From Dipteris shenzhenensis (taxonomy: Eukaryota > Polypodiophyta > Polypodiopsida > Gleicheniales): a stretch of 64,000 nucleotides of DNA. Below the pieces are notes generated by a model. The model was not told the DNA's origin, made no database searches, and worked only from the letters and a program-made list of their open reading frames with translations. Positions 33,501 through 43,060 of this stretch are shown here, piece after piece. Numbering within the stretch: the first letter of the stretch is position 1; every line of letters begins with the position of its first letter. Made by a program: the position numbers and the translations under genes. The stretch lies in assembly GCA_047967505.1 (NCBI GenBank), contig CM106541.1; one strand, given 5' to 3'.

Positions 33501-33662
33501 AATGCAATGCTTGAAGATGAACTCAGAGACATGCGGGAGAGGTACTTCAACATGAGCATTCAATTTGCAGAAGTGGAGGCTGAAAGGGAGGAACTAGTAA
33601 TGACAGTCAGGAATCTTCGAGGTGCCAAAAAGTTAATTCCTTACAAGAGTGCCAACTTCTAA
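15778..33662 (+). CDS. NT-C2 (EEIG1/EHBP1-type) coiled-coil protein, ten coding exons
   Basis: Spliced gene with coding exons 15778-15855, 17697-17897, 18295-18417, 18560-18597, 20249-20393, 20910-24602, 24744-24902, 29487-29597, 30091-30233 and 33404-33662. Every junction is GT-AG and the phases join without a stop, giving about 1649 residues. Order: NT-C2 domain (about 1-150), acidic/Ser linker (150-345), a very long coiled coil (about 350-1385), a short Ser/Arg-rich break, and a further coil to the C-terminus. This architecture matches the plant 'myosin heavy chain-related' NT-C2 family, whose members have a lipid-binding-type C2 fold and an unknown cellular role. Membrane or organelle tethering along the cytoskeleton is inference. 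Exon 6 could instead start at 20877 (acceptor TCATAG), adding 11 residues. Long introns carry LINE and Gypsy debris. Confidence 0.9.
15856..17696 (+). other. Intron 1 (1841 bp)
   Basis: GTAAGT donor and CTGTAG acceptor. It contains an imperfect ~100-bp tandem repeat at 16430-16730 and otherwise no recognised element. Introns 2 (17898-18294), 3 (18418-18559) and 5 (20394-20909) are short and plain. Confidence 0.85.
16430..16730. repeat. ~98-bp tandem repeat, about three copies
   Basis: Units begin at GGAATGGAGTGC near 16437, GGAATGGAATAGAGTGCC near 16530 and GGATTGGAATGGAGTGC near 16633. Each continues with a GGCATGGAACTCTG-like block and ends at a TGTGAAAA-like block. Copies are imperfect and lie inside intron 1. 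Confidence 0.8.
19508..19617. repeat. Interspersed repeat R1, partial copy
   Basis: Matches the 3' third of the repeat at 19868-20185: TTATGGTTTTCAATCTTATG, GTGACTATC, GAGATTGAAACTGCACTATG, TTCTTGGATTTATCTAG. It lies in intron 4. Confidence 0.8.
19868..20185. repeat. Interspersed repeat R1, full copy in intron 4
   Basis: About 318 bp, also present at 34026-34330 downstream of the gene. Shared blocks: TAGCCTTCNTCATGGCTGAG, AAATGGATGNTC, a GTGTGTGAGCATAT block, TATACTATGGTCTACAC, TTGCTATGCGTGATGGAG-like and GAGTGACTATCATGAGAT. No ORF is conserved, no terminal inverted repeat or poly-A is clear, so the class is unknown (SINE- or MITE-sized). Confidence 0.8.
20910..24602 (+). CDS. Exon 6: 3.7-kb coiled-coil exon
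   Basis: One uninterrupted frame of 1231 codons. The first ~150 residues are Ser/Gly/Asp-rich and probably unstructured (EDIFPPSTHRYSSDSLD onward). From about 21360 on, heptad-rich Glu/Lys/Leu/Gln sequence runs for over 1000 residues with few Pro or Gly, i.e. a parallel coiled coil about 150 nm long if continuous. Near 24450 a Ser/Arg segment (LLARSLSRANSRVGP) interrupts the coil and may be a phosphorylation or hinge site. The donor is CTTGAG|GTAATT; reading past it ends in 18 codons, which supports splicing there. Acceptor choice is between TGTGCAG at 20909 (favoured) and TCATAG at 20876. Confidence 0.9.
25054..25201. mobile_element. MITE-like element with ~15-bp terminal inverted repeat
   Basis: Left end GGGTGTTTACAGACT (25056) and right end AGTCTGTAAACACCC (25200) are perfect inverted repeats enclosing about 115 bp. 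The sub-ends also pair (CCATGCCC / GGGCATG). Size and structure fit a non-autonomous DNA transposon. I see no convincing target duplication, so the superfamily is unknown. Confidence 0.7.
25840..26060 (+). pseudogene. Gypsy integrase zinc-binding fragment
   Basis: The residues HDSIVGGHQGIQGTLEIMKM then FFWSQL match the H2C2 zinc-binding N-terminus of Ty3/Gypsy integrase (HDSPxGGHxGxxxTxxxxxxxFxWP). The frame ends soon after. It is a fossil inside intron 7 and likely belongs with the integrase pieces at 27.5-28.3 kb. Confidence 0.7.
27500..28260 (+). pseudogene. Gypsy integrase core remnant with local duplications
   Basis: The residues LLQLLPILEEKWTGIAIYFI then MGLPSIDKGWD (27555-27650) match the integrase linker and start of the catalytic core. 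IVSGRDAKFMSLFWQEL and IAYHSERDDQ (28095-28215) match the later core (SDRDxxFxSxFWxxL...AYHPQTDGQ). Between them the EGKWT...GLPS module recurs in shifted frames at about 27860-27930 and 27933-27985, the latter a near-exact ~48-bp tandem repeat. Stops and frameshifts abound. Confidence 0.75.
28480..29357 (+). pseudogene. LINE 3' end with zf-RVT domain and poly-A
   Basis: The C-terminal zinc finger of plant LINE ORF2 is readable: CPRCHSAEESV (28683), a stop, then HCLWDCSQARTVWKGVARI, followed by an open frame (28803-29258) with ISSWHIWRARCTEALDGTKI. A run of A at 29346-29356 is consistent with the element's 3' tail. Plus strand, same as the host gene. Dead by internal stops. Confidence 0.75.
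30313..30485. repeat. (GT)n microsatellites
   Basis: Two GT runs, about 30313-30331 and 30467-30483, with GCATGT-type interruptions between and after them. They give short Cys/Val/His/Thr frames that are not genes. Confidence 0.85.
30663..31460 (-). mobile_element. Possible small LTR element (TRIM-like)
   Basis: TGTTGGAAAATGCACCACAT at 30663 and TGTTGGAACATGTACTACAT at 31323 begin two related stretches that continue TTCNGNCACTTGTCACA and then a CTAGCCA(C/T)GCTTAGCCTC block. Just before the second copy the + strand reads GCTCTGATACAA, a one-off match to the initiator-tRNA PBS complement, as expected for a minus-strand element. The internal part is only a few hundred bases and codes for nothing. 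LTR ends cannot be closed with certainty. Confidence 0.45.
31490..32260 (+). pseudogene. LINE ORF2 zf-RVT fragment
   Basis: The frame at 31603-31977 reads FSFADLFAKKVYYLLLPQP, then CIWGSKLPLKLRVFYWCCLV and MGSLLASSACP, the standard zf-RVT region after the RT of plant LINEs. It then shifts frame. A fragment in intron 9, plus strand. Confidence 0.75.
33404..33662 (+). CDS. Exon 10: conserved C-terminus and stop
   Basis: Acceptor GTGCGCAG, then 86 codons including TAA at 33660-33662. The residues MRERYFNMSIQFAEVEAERE and LVMTVRNLR match the signature that closes this plant family (RYxxxSxxFAEVExERxxLVMxxRNLK). The terminal LIPYKSANF is not shared and looks lineage-specific. Exon 9 ends in phase 2 and supplies AG to complete Ser. 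Confidence 0.92.
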
Positions 33663-34025
33663 GAAGATCGTGATACTCTCGAATGATTAGAAATCAACCG
33701 ACCCACTTGTAAGGGAGAGATGTCATTGCTGTACATAGGGGTCCAATTATATAACTGTCACGGTACATATGACATAAGCATAACCCATGTGAAGGCAGCA
33801 CATGGAGAGCCTATTGCCGACATGGCATTGTATAATCGCTCATTTAAAGTCCAATTGGCCAATCTTCATTATTTTTCCTCGTCAAGTTTTTGTAAGGAGT
33901 AAAAATGGTGTCTTAAGTGGTAACTCTCCTAGTTATGTGATGGTAACTAACACAAGATAATATGAATGAGCAGATCTCATTTATGAAGCTCATCATCCTT
34001 TTCAAAATACCTCACCATATGTCAT
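33663..34025 (+). other. 3' flank / 3' UTR of the C2 gene
   Basis: Directly after the TAA. AT-rich, with a TATAAT-like and several AATAAT-like stretches that could serve polyadenylation, but no single signal stands out. No other gene seen. Confidence 0.4.
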
Positions 34026-34330
34026 TTAGTGCTAGCCTTCCTCATGGCTGAGTATGCCCTTCACCTCCGGAGTGCCGATAGAAACTCACTATGAAGACTT
34101 TGTATAAATGGATGCTCTAGTATGTGTAGGTGTGGATTTGTATGTGTGAGAGCATATTTTTATACTATGGTCTACACTCAGTGTTGGGCGTTGATGACGT
34201 CAGTGGGCTTGCTATGCGTGATGGAGGTTATGGTTTTCAACCTTATGAGTGACTATCATGAGATAGAAACTGCACTATGTTGTGTTTTTAAAGGATGAGT
34301 TTGGGAATGTTCTTGGATTCATCTAGATAT
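34026..34330. repeat. Interspersed repeat R1, copy downstream of the gene
   Basis: About 85 percent alike by eye to 19868-20185, same orientation. It includes a TGATGACGTCAGTGG stretch where the intron copy has a different spacer. The 34.33-34.88 kb remainder has no supported feature. Confidence 0.8.
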
Positions 34331-34885
34331 GTATCTCACCATATTGTAGTCCAAATGAGATGATATGCATGCATATAAATTATGCATTATGCTCATAATA
34401 TTAAACAAATGTGTACGTGTAAAGATATGAATCACCTACATTCACAAGTATGTGCATCTATGTGCGCATGCGTTTGTCTACGTGTTCTTGCAATTAAAAA
34501 TATGGATAATGTGAACTCCGGCTCCACACCAATTCATTTAGTGGGCAAGGGGAGGTTGATGTGTGCACGAGTGCATCTCCATGTGCAAGTTTGTTGCCTA
34601 TATCCCTATTCATGTTTATGGGTCTTAATATAAAGGTTGCCATGGAATATTGATTTGAATTGCTTACTAGAATGCAAGTGTCTATGTGCAATTTTTTGTT
34701 CATGTTTTCATAAAGGACTTTTGGTTCTTTTCATTGGACAAATCAACTCTTTCGTCTCTCTCTTGGCCTTCCTCGAACCCAAGTTCATACCATAGAGAAA
34801 ACTTTAGATCAAGGGTTCGCTTGCTGTGCTCCTACCATAGGTGCTTGGCTCATCGATGTGTCAACTCAGAGTCTCTTTGAATCAA

Positions 34886-34923
34886 CCAAGCCTCAGACTC
34901 ACGCAATTATGGTTGGCGTAACA
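34886..34923 (-). repeat. Gypsy 3' LTR remnant
   Basis: AACCAAGCCTCAGACTCACG, then CAATTATGGTTGGCGTAACA, matches the outer end of the 5' LTR (about 41190-41228). The adjacent TTTCCTTCCCCTTAA is a minus-strand polypurine tract. Beyond ~40 bp the match to the 5' LTR is lost, so this LTR is truncated or strongly diverged. Confidence 0.65.
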
Positions 34924-35144
34924 TTTCCTTCCCCTTAAGAATGGTTTACGTCCTCGAAAACGAAGTTGAGAAACCTTTTCTAGAGGTTGCTCACCTTTTC
35001 CCATGTTTAACTCTCTTCAGGTCTATCTTTTCCCTTAACCAAACATTCTTGCCATATTGTATGTCGTGTTCTTTTTTATTGTCTATCTAAAATTCTTGCT
35101 GGTTCATGTGGTAAAGATGCAAGTTCGATGAGTTCAACTAGGAC

Positions 35145-38100
35145 TTACTTTCCTATGAGATTATCATCATCTCTTAACTTTCTTTTTAGCCTATTAACAT
35201 GAAAAACTGGATGTACTCTACATCCCTCGGGTAAGGCTAATTTGTAAACAAGTTCTCCAATTCTCTTAAGTATTGTGAATGGTCCACAATACCTAGGAGA
35301 TAACTTCAGACATTTACCTGTCTTTAAGGATTCTGAAGATTCATGTACCTTAAGATAGACTTTCTCATTTACTTTAAACTCCAACCTTCTACAGTGAGGG
35401 TTTGCATAACTTCATGCTCTATCATGAGCTCTTCTTATGCTATCTTTAGTTAACTTAAGCATGTGATTCATATATTCAAGAAAGTCTTTAGACGCTTGAA
35501 CATTCTCTTTTTCGAGTCCTACTGCCATTGGGGTTCTTGGTTGAAATCCATACATCATCATGAATGGACTAAAACCTGTAGCGGAATGTTTAGCACTATT
35601 ATATGCAAATTCTAATATGGGCAAATATTGTTCCCAATTAGTTTGCCCTTTACATACATATGCTCGAAGCATATTCTCAATGATTTGATTGACCTTTTCA
35701 GTTTGACCATCACTTTGTGGATGATCTGCGGTGCTCATATTCAACGAAGTTTCTAACCTTATAAACATAGCTCTCCAAAAATGGTTGTTAAATTTACTAT
35801 CTCGGTCACTAACAATACCGATTGGTAGCCCAGGCAATTTATAAATATACTCCACAAATAGCTTAGCTAATTCTAGAGTTTTAACATCAAATGAGCCATC
35901 TTGGTCAACCGATGTAATAAAATGAGCCATCTTGGTCAACCGATCCACAATTATCCACACAGAGTTGTGCCCCCTCTATGTCCTAGGTAATCCCACAATA
36001 AAATCCATGGAGATGCTTTCCCATTTGCTAGATGGAATCTCCAATGGGTGTAGGAGACCTCCTACCTAAAGGCATTCAACCTTCTTGACCTGACGTTTTG
36101 GCACTTCAATACATAGTCTTGGATGTCCTTACCTATTCCAGGCCAAAATAATTGCCTTTTCAGAAGCGCACATGTCTTCTGAATTCCCGTGTGTCTAGCA
36201 ATCGGACTATCATGACACTCAAAAAGAATTTGGCACCCTATGTCATTATTATTTGGGACACCTAATCTACCCTTGTAGAGCAGGTAGCCATCTTCAATAG
36301 TATATTTTTTCCAATTGAGTCCTTTATCACCAACCTGTGGTGTGTCACCATTTCCATGTGACTCCTTAGTGAAAGCCTCTCGATTAGTTGGATCCCTATT
36401 TCTAATTGCTTTCCATATTTCAGAGAAGTGAGGATCAAACTCGCATTTCCCTTTTAAGGACTCTAGGAAATCATTCTGAAATTGAGTAAAGCTCAATTCA
36501 TTAATAATTGGCATTTGGCTAAGGGAGTCTGCTACCACATTGAATTTCCCTTTCTGACATGTTAGTTGTATATCAAAATCTTGCATTAATTCAGCCCATC
36601 TAACTTTTCTACCTTTAAGCTCTGGCCGATTGCAAATCGACTTGATGCTTTCTTGATAAAAAATGATCTCGAATTTGGCACAATACAAATAGTGCCTCCA
36701 CTTCTTCAAAGCATAGACTATAGCATACAATTCCTTCTAATATGCCGAGTAATTTCGTTGGGCATGATGTAACTTTTTGCTTTCAAAAGCCACTGGTTGA
36801 TCTTTTTATAAAAGTACCGCCCCAATAGCAAAATCACTGGCATCTGTCTCAACCACGAATGGTACACTGAGATCCACTACCTTTAAGACAGGAGCTGATG
36901 CTATAGCTACCTTTGATTTTTCAAAACTTCTCTTTTGAGGTTCATCCTGTAAGAAAATAGTACGCAGCGGAAGATAACAACAAAACGCAAGTACACGATG
37001 GAAAGCTGGAGAGAATACAAAAAATTCTGATATACCAAACTGCTGATACAACTGATGGTTGGCTGTCCACCCGTGCGCTCTACAGATAGAGCTTCGATGG
37101 TGATCTAGACAGATGCTGGACGGAGGACTATGAGCATGAAGAACTGGTGATCTGATGATAGGGGGTGGCCACTTATATAGTGTAAGTGGTTGACGGTCGG
37201 CCCTGTAATAGGCAGTCGGCCTAATAGACAGTCGGCCTGGAAGACCAGCCGACCCTTCAGAAAACATGCCGGCGGGCAGATGAAGGATCCTGCCGCTGGG
37301 GGCTTTGCCCCCAGACCCCCACCGGGGGCCTGCGCCCCCCGGACCCCCTGCTATCGGGGGGGCTATCGCCCCCCCAAACCCCCCCTTTTTGCAGACGGGT
37401 ATCTACTCTTGGCTCCTAAGCCGTCTCATAACCATCTGGTCTACTCTAAGACCCCTTCTAGTGTCTAAACTGGGGATCCCTCCCAATATCCGATACCCAT
37501 CATGGCTTCTCCTCATATGGGGGCCTTACAACATTGGGTACACAGAATATTGGTGGGTTACATGAGAGGTGGACATTTGAGCTAACTCTAACACATCCCA
37601 TATGAAGGTGCTTCCCTTCCCCTTAAGTTGGTTAGTCATCGGTTTAGCGTAATCTTAGATGAATCTCCTATAGAATCTAGACAAACCTAAGAATATTTGT
37701 AATTCTTCTAGGTTTGTAGGATGTGGCCATTCCAATATGGCCCTTACTTTTTCAGGATCCATACAAACTCTTTCTTGGGATATTATACATCGCAAGTACT
37801 TGACTTCTTTTGCAAAGAATTCACATTTGAATTCTTTACAAAGAGTGAAGTATCTCTAAGCAGCTGGAAAACTTTTTGCAAATGTTCCAAACGCTTTTTT
37901 CTAGTTTTACTATAAATAAGGATATCATCTAAAAATACTGCAGCAAATTTCTCTATGTATGGTCTTAAGACATTGTTCATAAGTGTCATGAAAGTTGCTG
38001 GAGCATTAGTTAACCTAAATGGCATTACTTTAAACTAATGATGCCCATACCTAGTACGAAATGATGTTTTAGGGATACCCTCTTCTCTCATTCATACTTG

Positions 38101-40324
38101 GTTATATCCTGACCTTAAATCAATTTTAGTAAAATATTTTGCTCCTTGCAATTGATCAAAGAGCTCATCAATGCGAGTCATAGGATACTTATTTTTTATG
38201 GTGATTTTATTTAATGCTCGATAATCTATGCATAAACGCATAGTACCATCCTTTTTCTTTACCAGTAAAACTAGTGCAGACCAAGGTGATCTACTTGGTT
38301 GAATGTGGCCCTTCCTAAGGTATTCCGTTAATTGTCTTTCGACCTCAAGTTCCTCCATTTGATTAAGCCTATATAAGTGTTTACAAATAGAGGTAGATCC
38401 AGGAATTAAGTATATTTTATGATCTACTTCTCTCTCAGGGGGTAAACCATCAAGCAAATCAGACGGAAAAACATCTTTAAATTCAAACATTAAATCATTG
38501 AAAGAAGATTTATACTTTTTAACATTATTAAAAACAAGATTACTTCTTCCCGATGCAAAAGACATAAAATCACCAATAAAAGTAAGTTCATAGAGATACA
38601 CCTCACATTCTTCTTTGGTGTAGCAGTCGTTCCAATTCCATCGATTAGATAAGAGGAGAGTTGGGCAGATTATGTTCTCCCTGAATCTAGAAGACTCTAC
38701 CATCTTTTTCAAACATAATGGAGTTATTAAGATAACTCCGCTATAAGCTATGCCCAAGGCTATACAACCATTCTCGACCAAGAACAACATCACTTTGATC
38801 GAGATGCATAATTTGGAAATCCAAGGCATCCTGATAGCCTTGAATATCTACCTCTACACAATGTATCATGGTGTCCCAAACCTTCTTATCACTGCCCATT
38901 GCCAAAGAGACCACATATTTATGGGCACTTGGACTCTCAGGAAATTTTAATATCTTAACTAACGTCGAGTAGTTTAAGAAATTATGTGTTGCACTATCAT
39001 CAACCATCACTCTTACCCTTTGCCCCTTTATTTTTCGATGCATCCTCATTAAATCATGAGGACCAAAGGTGGGCTGCCACATTGCCGATGATAGATAGCA
39101 CATGTGTCCTCATGATAGACCTCTAGCTCAGTGTACTTTTTAGTACCATTAAGCGGCAACAATTGCACCACATGTACTTGTTTTTGTGGAGGTCTATTTG
39201 GGGCTTTAGCTCCCGCTTGTTTATTTTTAGGATAGTTTCAAGCAACATGGTCTTTGCCCAAACATTTGAAGCAAAGATTTTCTTGCTTGGCCCTTTCATA
39301 ATCCCCTTTCTTCAAGAGAGGATAATTTTGTGTTTGAGGTTTCTTAGGTGGTGCCTGAGAAGCCTCCTTCTTAAATTGCCCCTTCCTTTTCAAATTGGGA
39401 AACTTGTTGAACTTAAGAACAAAACCTGTTTGTTCCGAAGTTCCAGCTTTGGATTTTCTCATTGTATCATCGTATATTTGGGTGTATTTAATTGCTTTTT
39501 AGGTTTGGGAGAATTTTTTCTCACCTCAACCTTATGTTTTTGAGACCTCTCATGAAATCCCTTATCTTTTGGAATTCATCATTTCCTTTCAGCTTAAAAA
39601 CTGCCTCCCTATAATTTGCTATATATGGGACTAGAGTGTTTTTACCTATATTGCAGTTGTCCCAAGCCTCCCACACTCTTTCTAATTCATTTTCTAGTAA
39701 AAACACTTTTAAGAAGGCTTGTTCAAACTCAACCCAATACCTAGGAATTCTTTCATTTTCTCTGAGGCTTATTTCCAAGGGAAACACTTGCTTTCACGAC
39801 ATGATTTTCAGGAGGGGTATCCCTAAGTCGATGGAAGTCTTTCCATTTTTGCAAGAACATGTAATGGCATCTTTATTATGCTCCTTTTCTTCCCCATTGA
39901 ATTTTGGCGGTTTTAAGTCCTTAAGAACGTTAGATGTTTCTCTAAGTCGAGAGGTGGACCTCTCAACTTGATTAGGAGGAGTCGGTGATTTTTCCATTAG
40001 AGCTATCGATTGAGAATTGGATAACTTGGTTATGGCTTCACTTAGGGACTTCAACGTATCATTAATAGTTCCTAACTATGTTTCAATGCTTTGCATTTGA
40101 GTTTCAAGTTTAATTAATTCTGTATACGGAATTCCATAATCATCGCAGTCTATATCTTCCATTTTCATGTTATCTTCCTGAGTTTCATCTTGTACTTCCT
40201 CATGTATTCCCTCTTTAGCTACAGCTTTTCCTTTTTTAGCTCTTTCTTCACTTTCCCTAATCATTTCGTCCCTTTCTAGAGTTGCCATTTCAAATGCAAA
40301 TTTTTTCCAGAAGATATAAAGCAA
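35145..40324 (-). pseudogene. Ty3/Gypsy gag-pol, full domain set but broken
   Basis: Minus-strand polyprotein. Gag: about 40324-39238, with a VEFEQAFLKVFLLENE capsid stretch and a zinc knuckle CFKCLGKDHVA followed by a stop and a Tyr where the last Cys is expected. Protease/RT: 39103-37783, with [20 protein letters not shown] then [32 protein letters not shown] and FLDDILIYSK. RNase H: 36806-36062, with VVETDASDFAIGAVLL. Integrase H2C2 near 36200 and core 35960-35412 with GIVSDRDSKF and STADHPQSDGQTEK. C-terminal end 35384-35145 with LSPRYCGPFTILKRIG and HPVFHVNRLK. Several stops and frameshifts, plus a solo LTR inserted at 36948-37593. A 31-bp direct duplication lies in the integrase (35890-35944). 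Confidence 0.92.
36948..37593 (-). mobile_element. Copia family B solo LTR inside Gypsy pol, with 5-bp TSD
   Basis: Begins TGTAAGAAAATAGTAC and ends GCTAACTCTAACA on the + strand; flanked on both sides by CATCC (36943-36947 and 37594-37598). Termini, TATA box (37172-37180, minus sense) and several internal blocks match the family B LTR at 2632-3356. With the LTR and one CATCC removed, the surrounding Gypsy pol frame reads through without interruption, so the insertion entered an open frame. No internal Copia sequence remains, as expected after LTR-LTR recombination. Confidence 0.93.
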
Positions 40325-40864
40325 AAAGCTTTATAACGAAGAGAAACATGCGATGCCCACTTTCCTGGTATTTGTTCAAGGATTTGGATTTGCTTTTGAA
40401 GTCGATGCGTCCTTTTACTTTGTAAGCGATCTTCACTTTCAATCCCGATCTTTGCCAAGCTACCATGTGTCGAACTCCTCGACGCGAACTTTGCTCTTTT
40501 GCTTGAAATTAGTGAGGCTAAAATGATTTGAGGTGCTTGAGAAATACCCTTGGCAAGAGGGGGAAAAGAAGGGGCTTTACGACTTTTGGGCTGGAAAGAG
40601 GTATAAAGAGAGGGGTGAGGTGGCTTTTTTAAAAGGTTAAGGGACCTTTGAATGACGTGGCTCTGTTTAGCTTTGATTGCAAATAGTAGACATCGCGACT
40701 TGCATGGAATTCCTTCTTCTTTGATACTAACTTAGAATTGCAACTCGCGTTGCCTCTTGATATCTTTGTGCGAGAGGCTCGAGGATCGAATTTGTCACAC
40801 CAGTATCGTAAATCTACCGTTAAACTCCAATGCATCTAGCAAGGTGACAAACTCTATGTGTATG

Positions 40865-40876
40865 GCTCTGATACCA
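40865..40876 (-). other. Gypsy primer-binding site
   Basis: The minus strand reads TGGTATCAGAGC, the initiator tRNA-Met type, two bases inside the LTR edge at 40878. This marks the 5' end of the minus-strand Gypsy element. Confidence 0.85.
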
Positions 40877-40877
40877 A

Positions 40878-41228
40878 TGTAACAACAAAGAGGGCTTCTA
40901 TCTTCAATTTATACCCGACCATGATTTCATGTGAGCTCCACCGTGAACCTCTTTCTTTTTAGTTCCTTATCTCCTCTTACTTTCCATGTGGAGCCCTCTC
41001 TCTAGAAACCTCCCCCATGCCCAATGCATACCATATGGATTCCTTTTGATGTCAAGTGTCCTTTCAAAGGACCTTACCATTTTATCCCCTCTTGGCATCC
41101 CTCTATAATGCTAGACCTATTTTGCCTAGACATTAATTCGTGTGTCCACCATTGCCTGTCAAGCCCTCTTGGTCTCCCACCTCACCATAACCAAGCCTTA
41201 GACTTACGCAATTATGGCTCACGTAACA
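40878..41228 (-). repeat. Gypsy 5' LTR (351 bp)
   Basis: Starts TGTAACAACAAAG and ends CACGTAACA on the + strand, giving TG...CA ends. It lies next to the PBS. Its outer 38 bp match the 3' LTR remnant at 34886-34923. Confidence 0.75.
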
Positions 41229-41329
41229 CCTACCATAGTCTCTTAAAATCCAATCCTCCAATCTTCAATGTGGGCCTCCCAAGTGTTGAACAACTTTGTC
41301 CCTCAATAGGTACACAAGTCTTAGGCTAG

Positions 41330-43060
41330 GCTTGATTCCCAAATTTTGTTGCTGTGACAAAAAGCCTTTCTTATTGCCACCTTATCGCCTTCCAATTTTC
41401 ACATAAGGCCACCCAGTTCAGTCTCATTTGGGGATAAATCCTTATCTAGAGGCCAAGACTAAATTATATTGAGTTGCCAAGGGGCATGGGAGTAGATTTG
41501 CTATTCTTCCTTGTATTATTGTGTGACATACTGAATGTTCTGGTTGATACCTTGGCCTTTAGATAAGGATCAGTCCTTATTTCGAGGCTAAGGCTTAATC
41601 ATATTGAGTTGCCAAGGTGTAGACTTGCTAATTTTAGTATTATTGACCCTTTTCTTATTCCTTTCATAGATGGGGTTCTAGATCAAGTGGTTGGACATTA
41701 GCTATATTCCTTCATGGACGGATATAATGGATACAATGGATCTTCATAGCTAAAGACGATCAAGAAAAATTGGCTTTCATTGCCAAATGGGGTGCTTACA
41801 ATTGCCAAGTCATGCCATTTGATTTGAGAGATGTCTCATTGTCATTTCAAAGGATTATGGAAGAAACCTTCCAAGAGTATCTCATTGATCGCTAGTTACC
41901 TAGATGACTTCTGTGTTACCACCAATAAGATCCATCTTAGCTGCCTTGGCAAGGTATCTCAATATTGTGAACGTGCTATCTCCTTTGAAGCTTGCCAATT
42001 GCATTTTTTCACAAAACAAGCATACTCCTTGGACATACTATATATTTCTTGGGATTATGATTGAGAGAGAAAAAATGAAGCCACGGAACACATGCCTGAG
42101 TGAACAAGCTTGATACAATTACACTAAAAAGCCTAGTTCTTATGGATTGAGAAGCAAGCTCAAGTTTTTTATGAACTAAAGAAACAAGTAGGATAGTTCG
42201 GCAACTAAGATGACACTTAATTTTGCATGTGCATGTGGATGCTTTACAGTTTTCTATTACTATCATGTTGTAGTATCTCATCTACCATGCAAGTAGAATG
42301 CTTACTCCACCCAAACAAATTTATAGCACCATGAAGCAGGAAAGCTCTTGGTATGGTATACAAAGTGCAAACATTCAAACACTATGCACTTACCAATCCC
42401 TTTGTATTCTATGTAGATCATCAACATATGGCAACGAATTAAGTCATATAGGGACAATTAGTCCAATGGATGCATTTCCTATAGGAGTTTTACTTCAAGG
42501 TCATACAAAAGTCTAGAAAGAACCAATGTTGAGCAGACCTATTGTCTTAGTTACTTGCACCAAGAAGCCAAGAAGATGTCTATGAGAGCCTGTTGATCAA
42601 TCCTTATTTGAAGTAGATACTTTAATGCCCATTGAATGGTTTAGAATCAAAAGTTGAATGTGGCATTATTATATAATTGCCTACAAGATTACAATAGATC
42701 ATTCTCCATTCCACCTGGCATATGGGCTTAAAGCTCGAGCTTCTGGCACCAAGCTTGTTGTACAAAATTTAAGAGTGGATGCTAAACATCATCTTGATAA
42801 GGTTGAGTTCATCAAGCAACAACTTCACTACCTCTTTGGCTTAATGAAATTTGAATGCAAAGTGCATGGTCCCATAATTCATTCAGCAATGTAGAAATGT
42901 TTGGCATGATCACCATATTCTCAGCAAGCATTTGGAATGAGGTATTCTCATGCTCCTTTATAACTCCTAAGTTGGACCCAATAATTTCAACCTTAAGATG
43001 GGATGGAATGGCCCTTACTGCATCTTCACCATCTTCTTAAGTGGGACACTCCAACTTGAG
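41330..43060 (+). pseudogene. Second Gypsy remnant, plus strand (RT to integrase)
   Basis: Strongly decayed. RT: FMDGYNGYN near 41715, then SYLDDFCVTTNKIHLSCLGK near 41900 (the YLDD catalytic box, in a 'Tat-like' context) and ISFEACQLHFFTKQAYSLDI. Integrase end: YKITIDHSPFHLAYGLKA near 42680. The region 41330-41640 holds a duplicated GAGTTGCCAAGG block. A different Gypsy lineage from the minus-strand element beside it. Confidence 0.75.
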
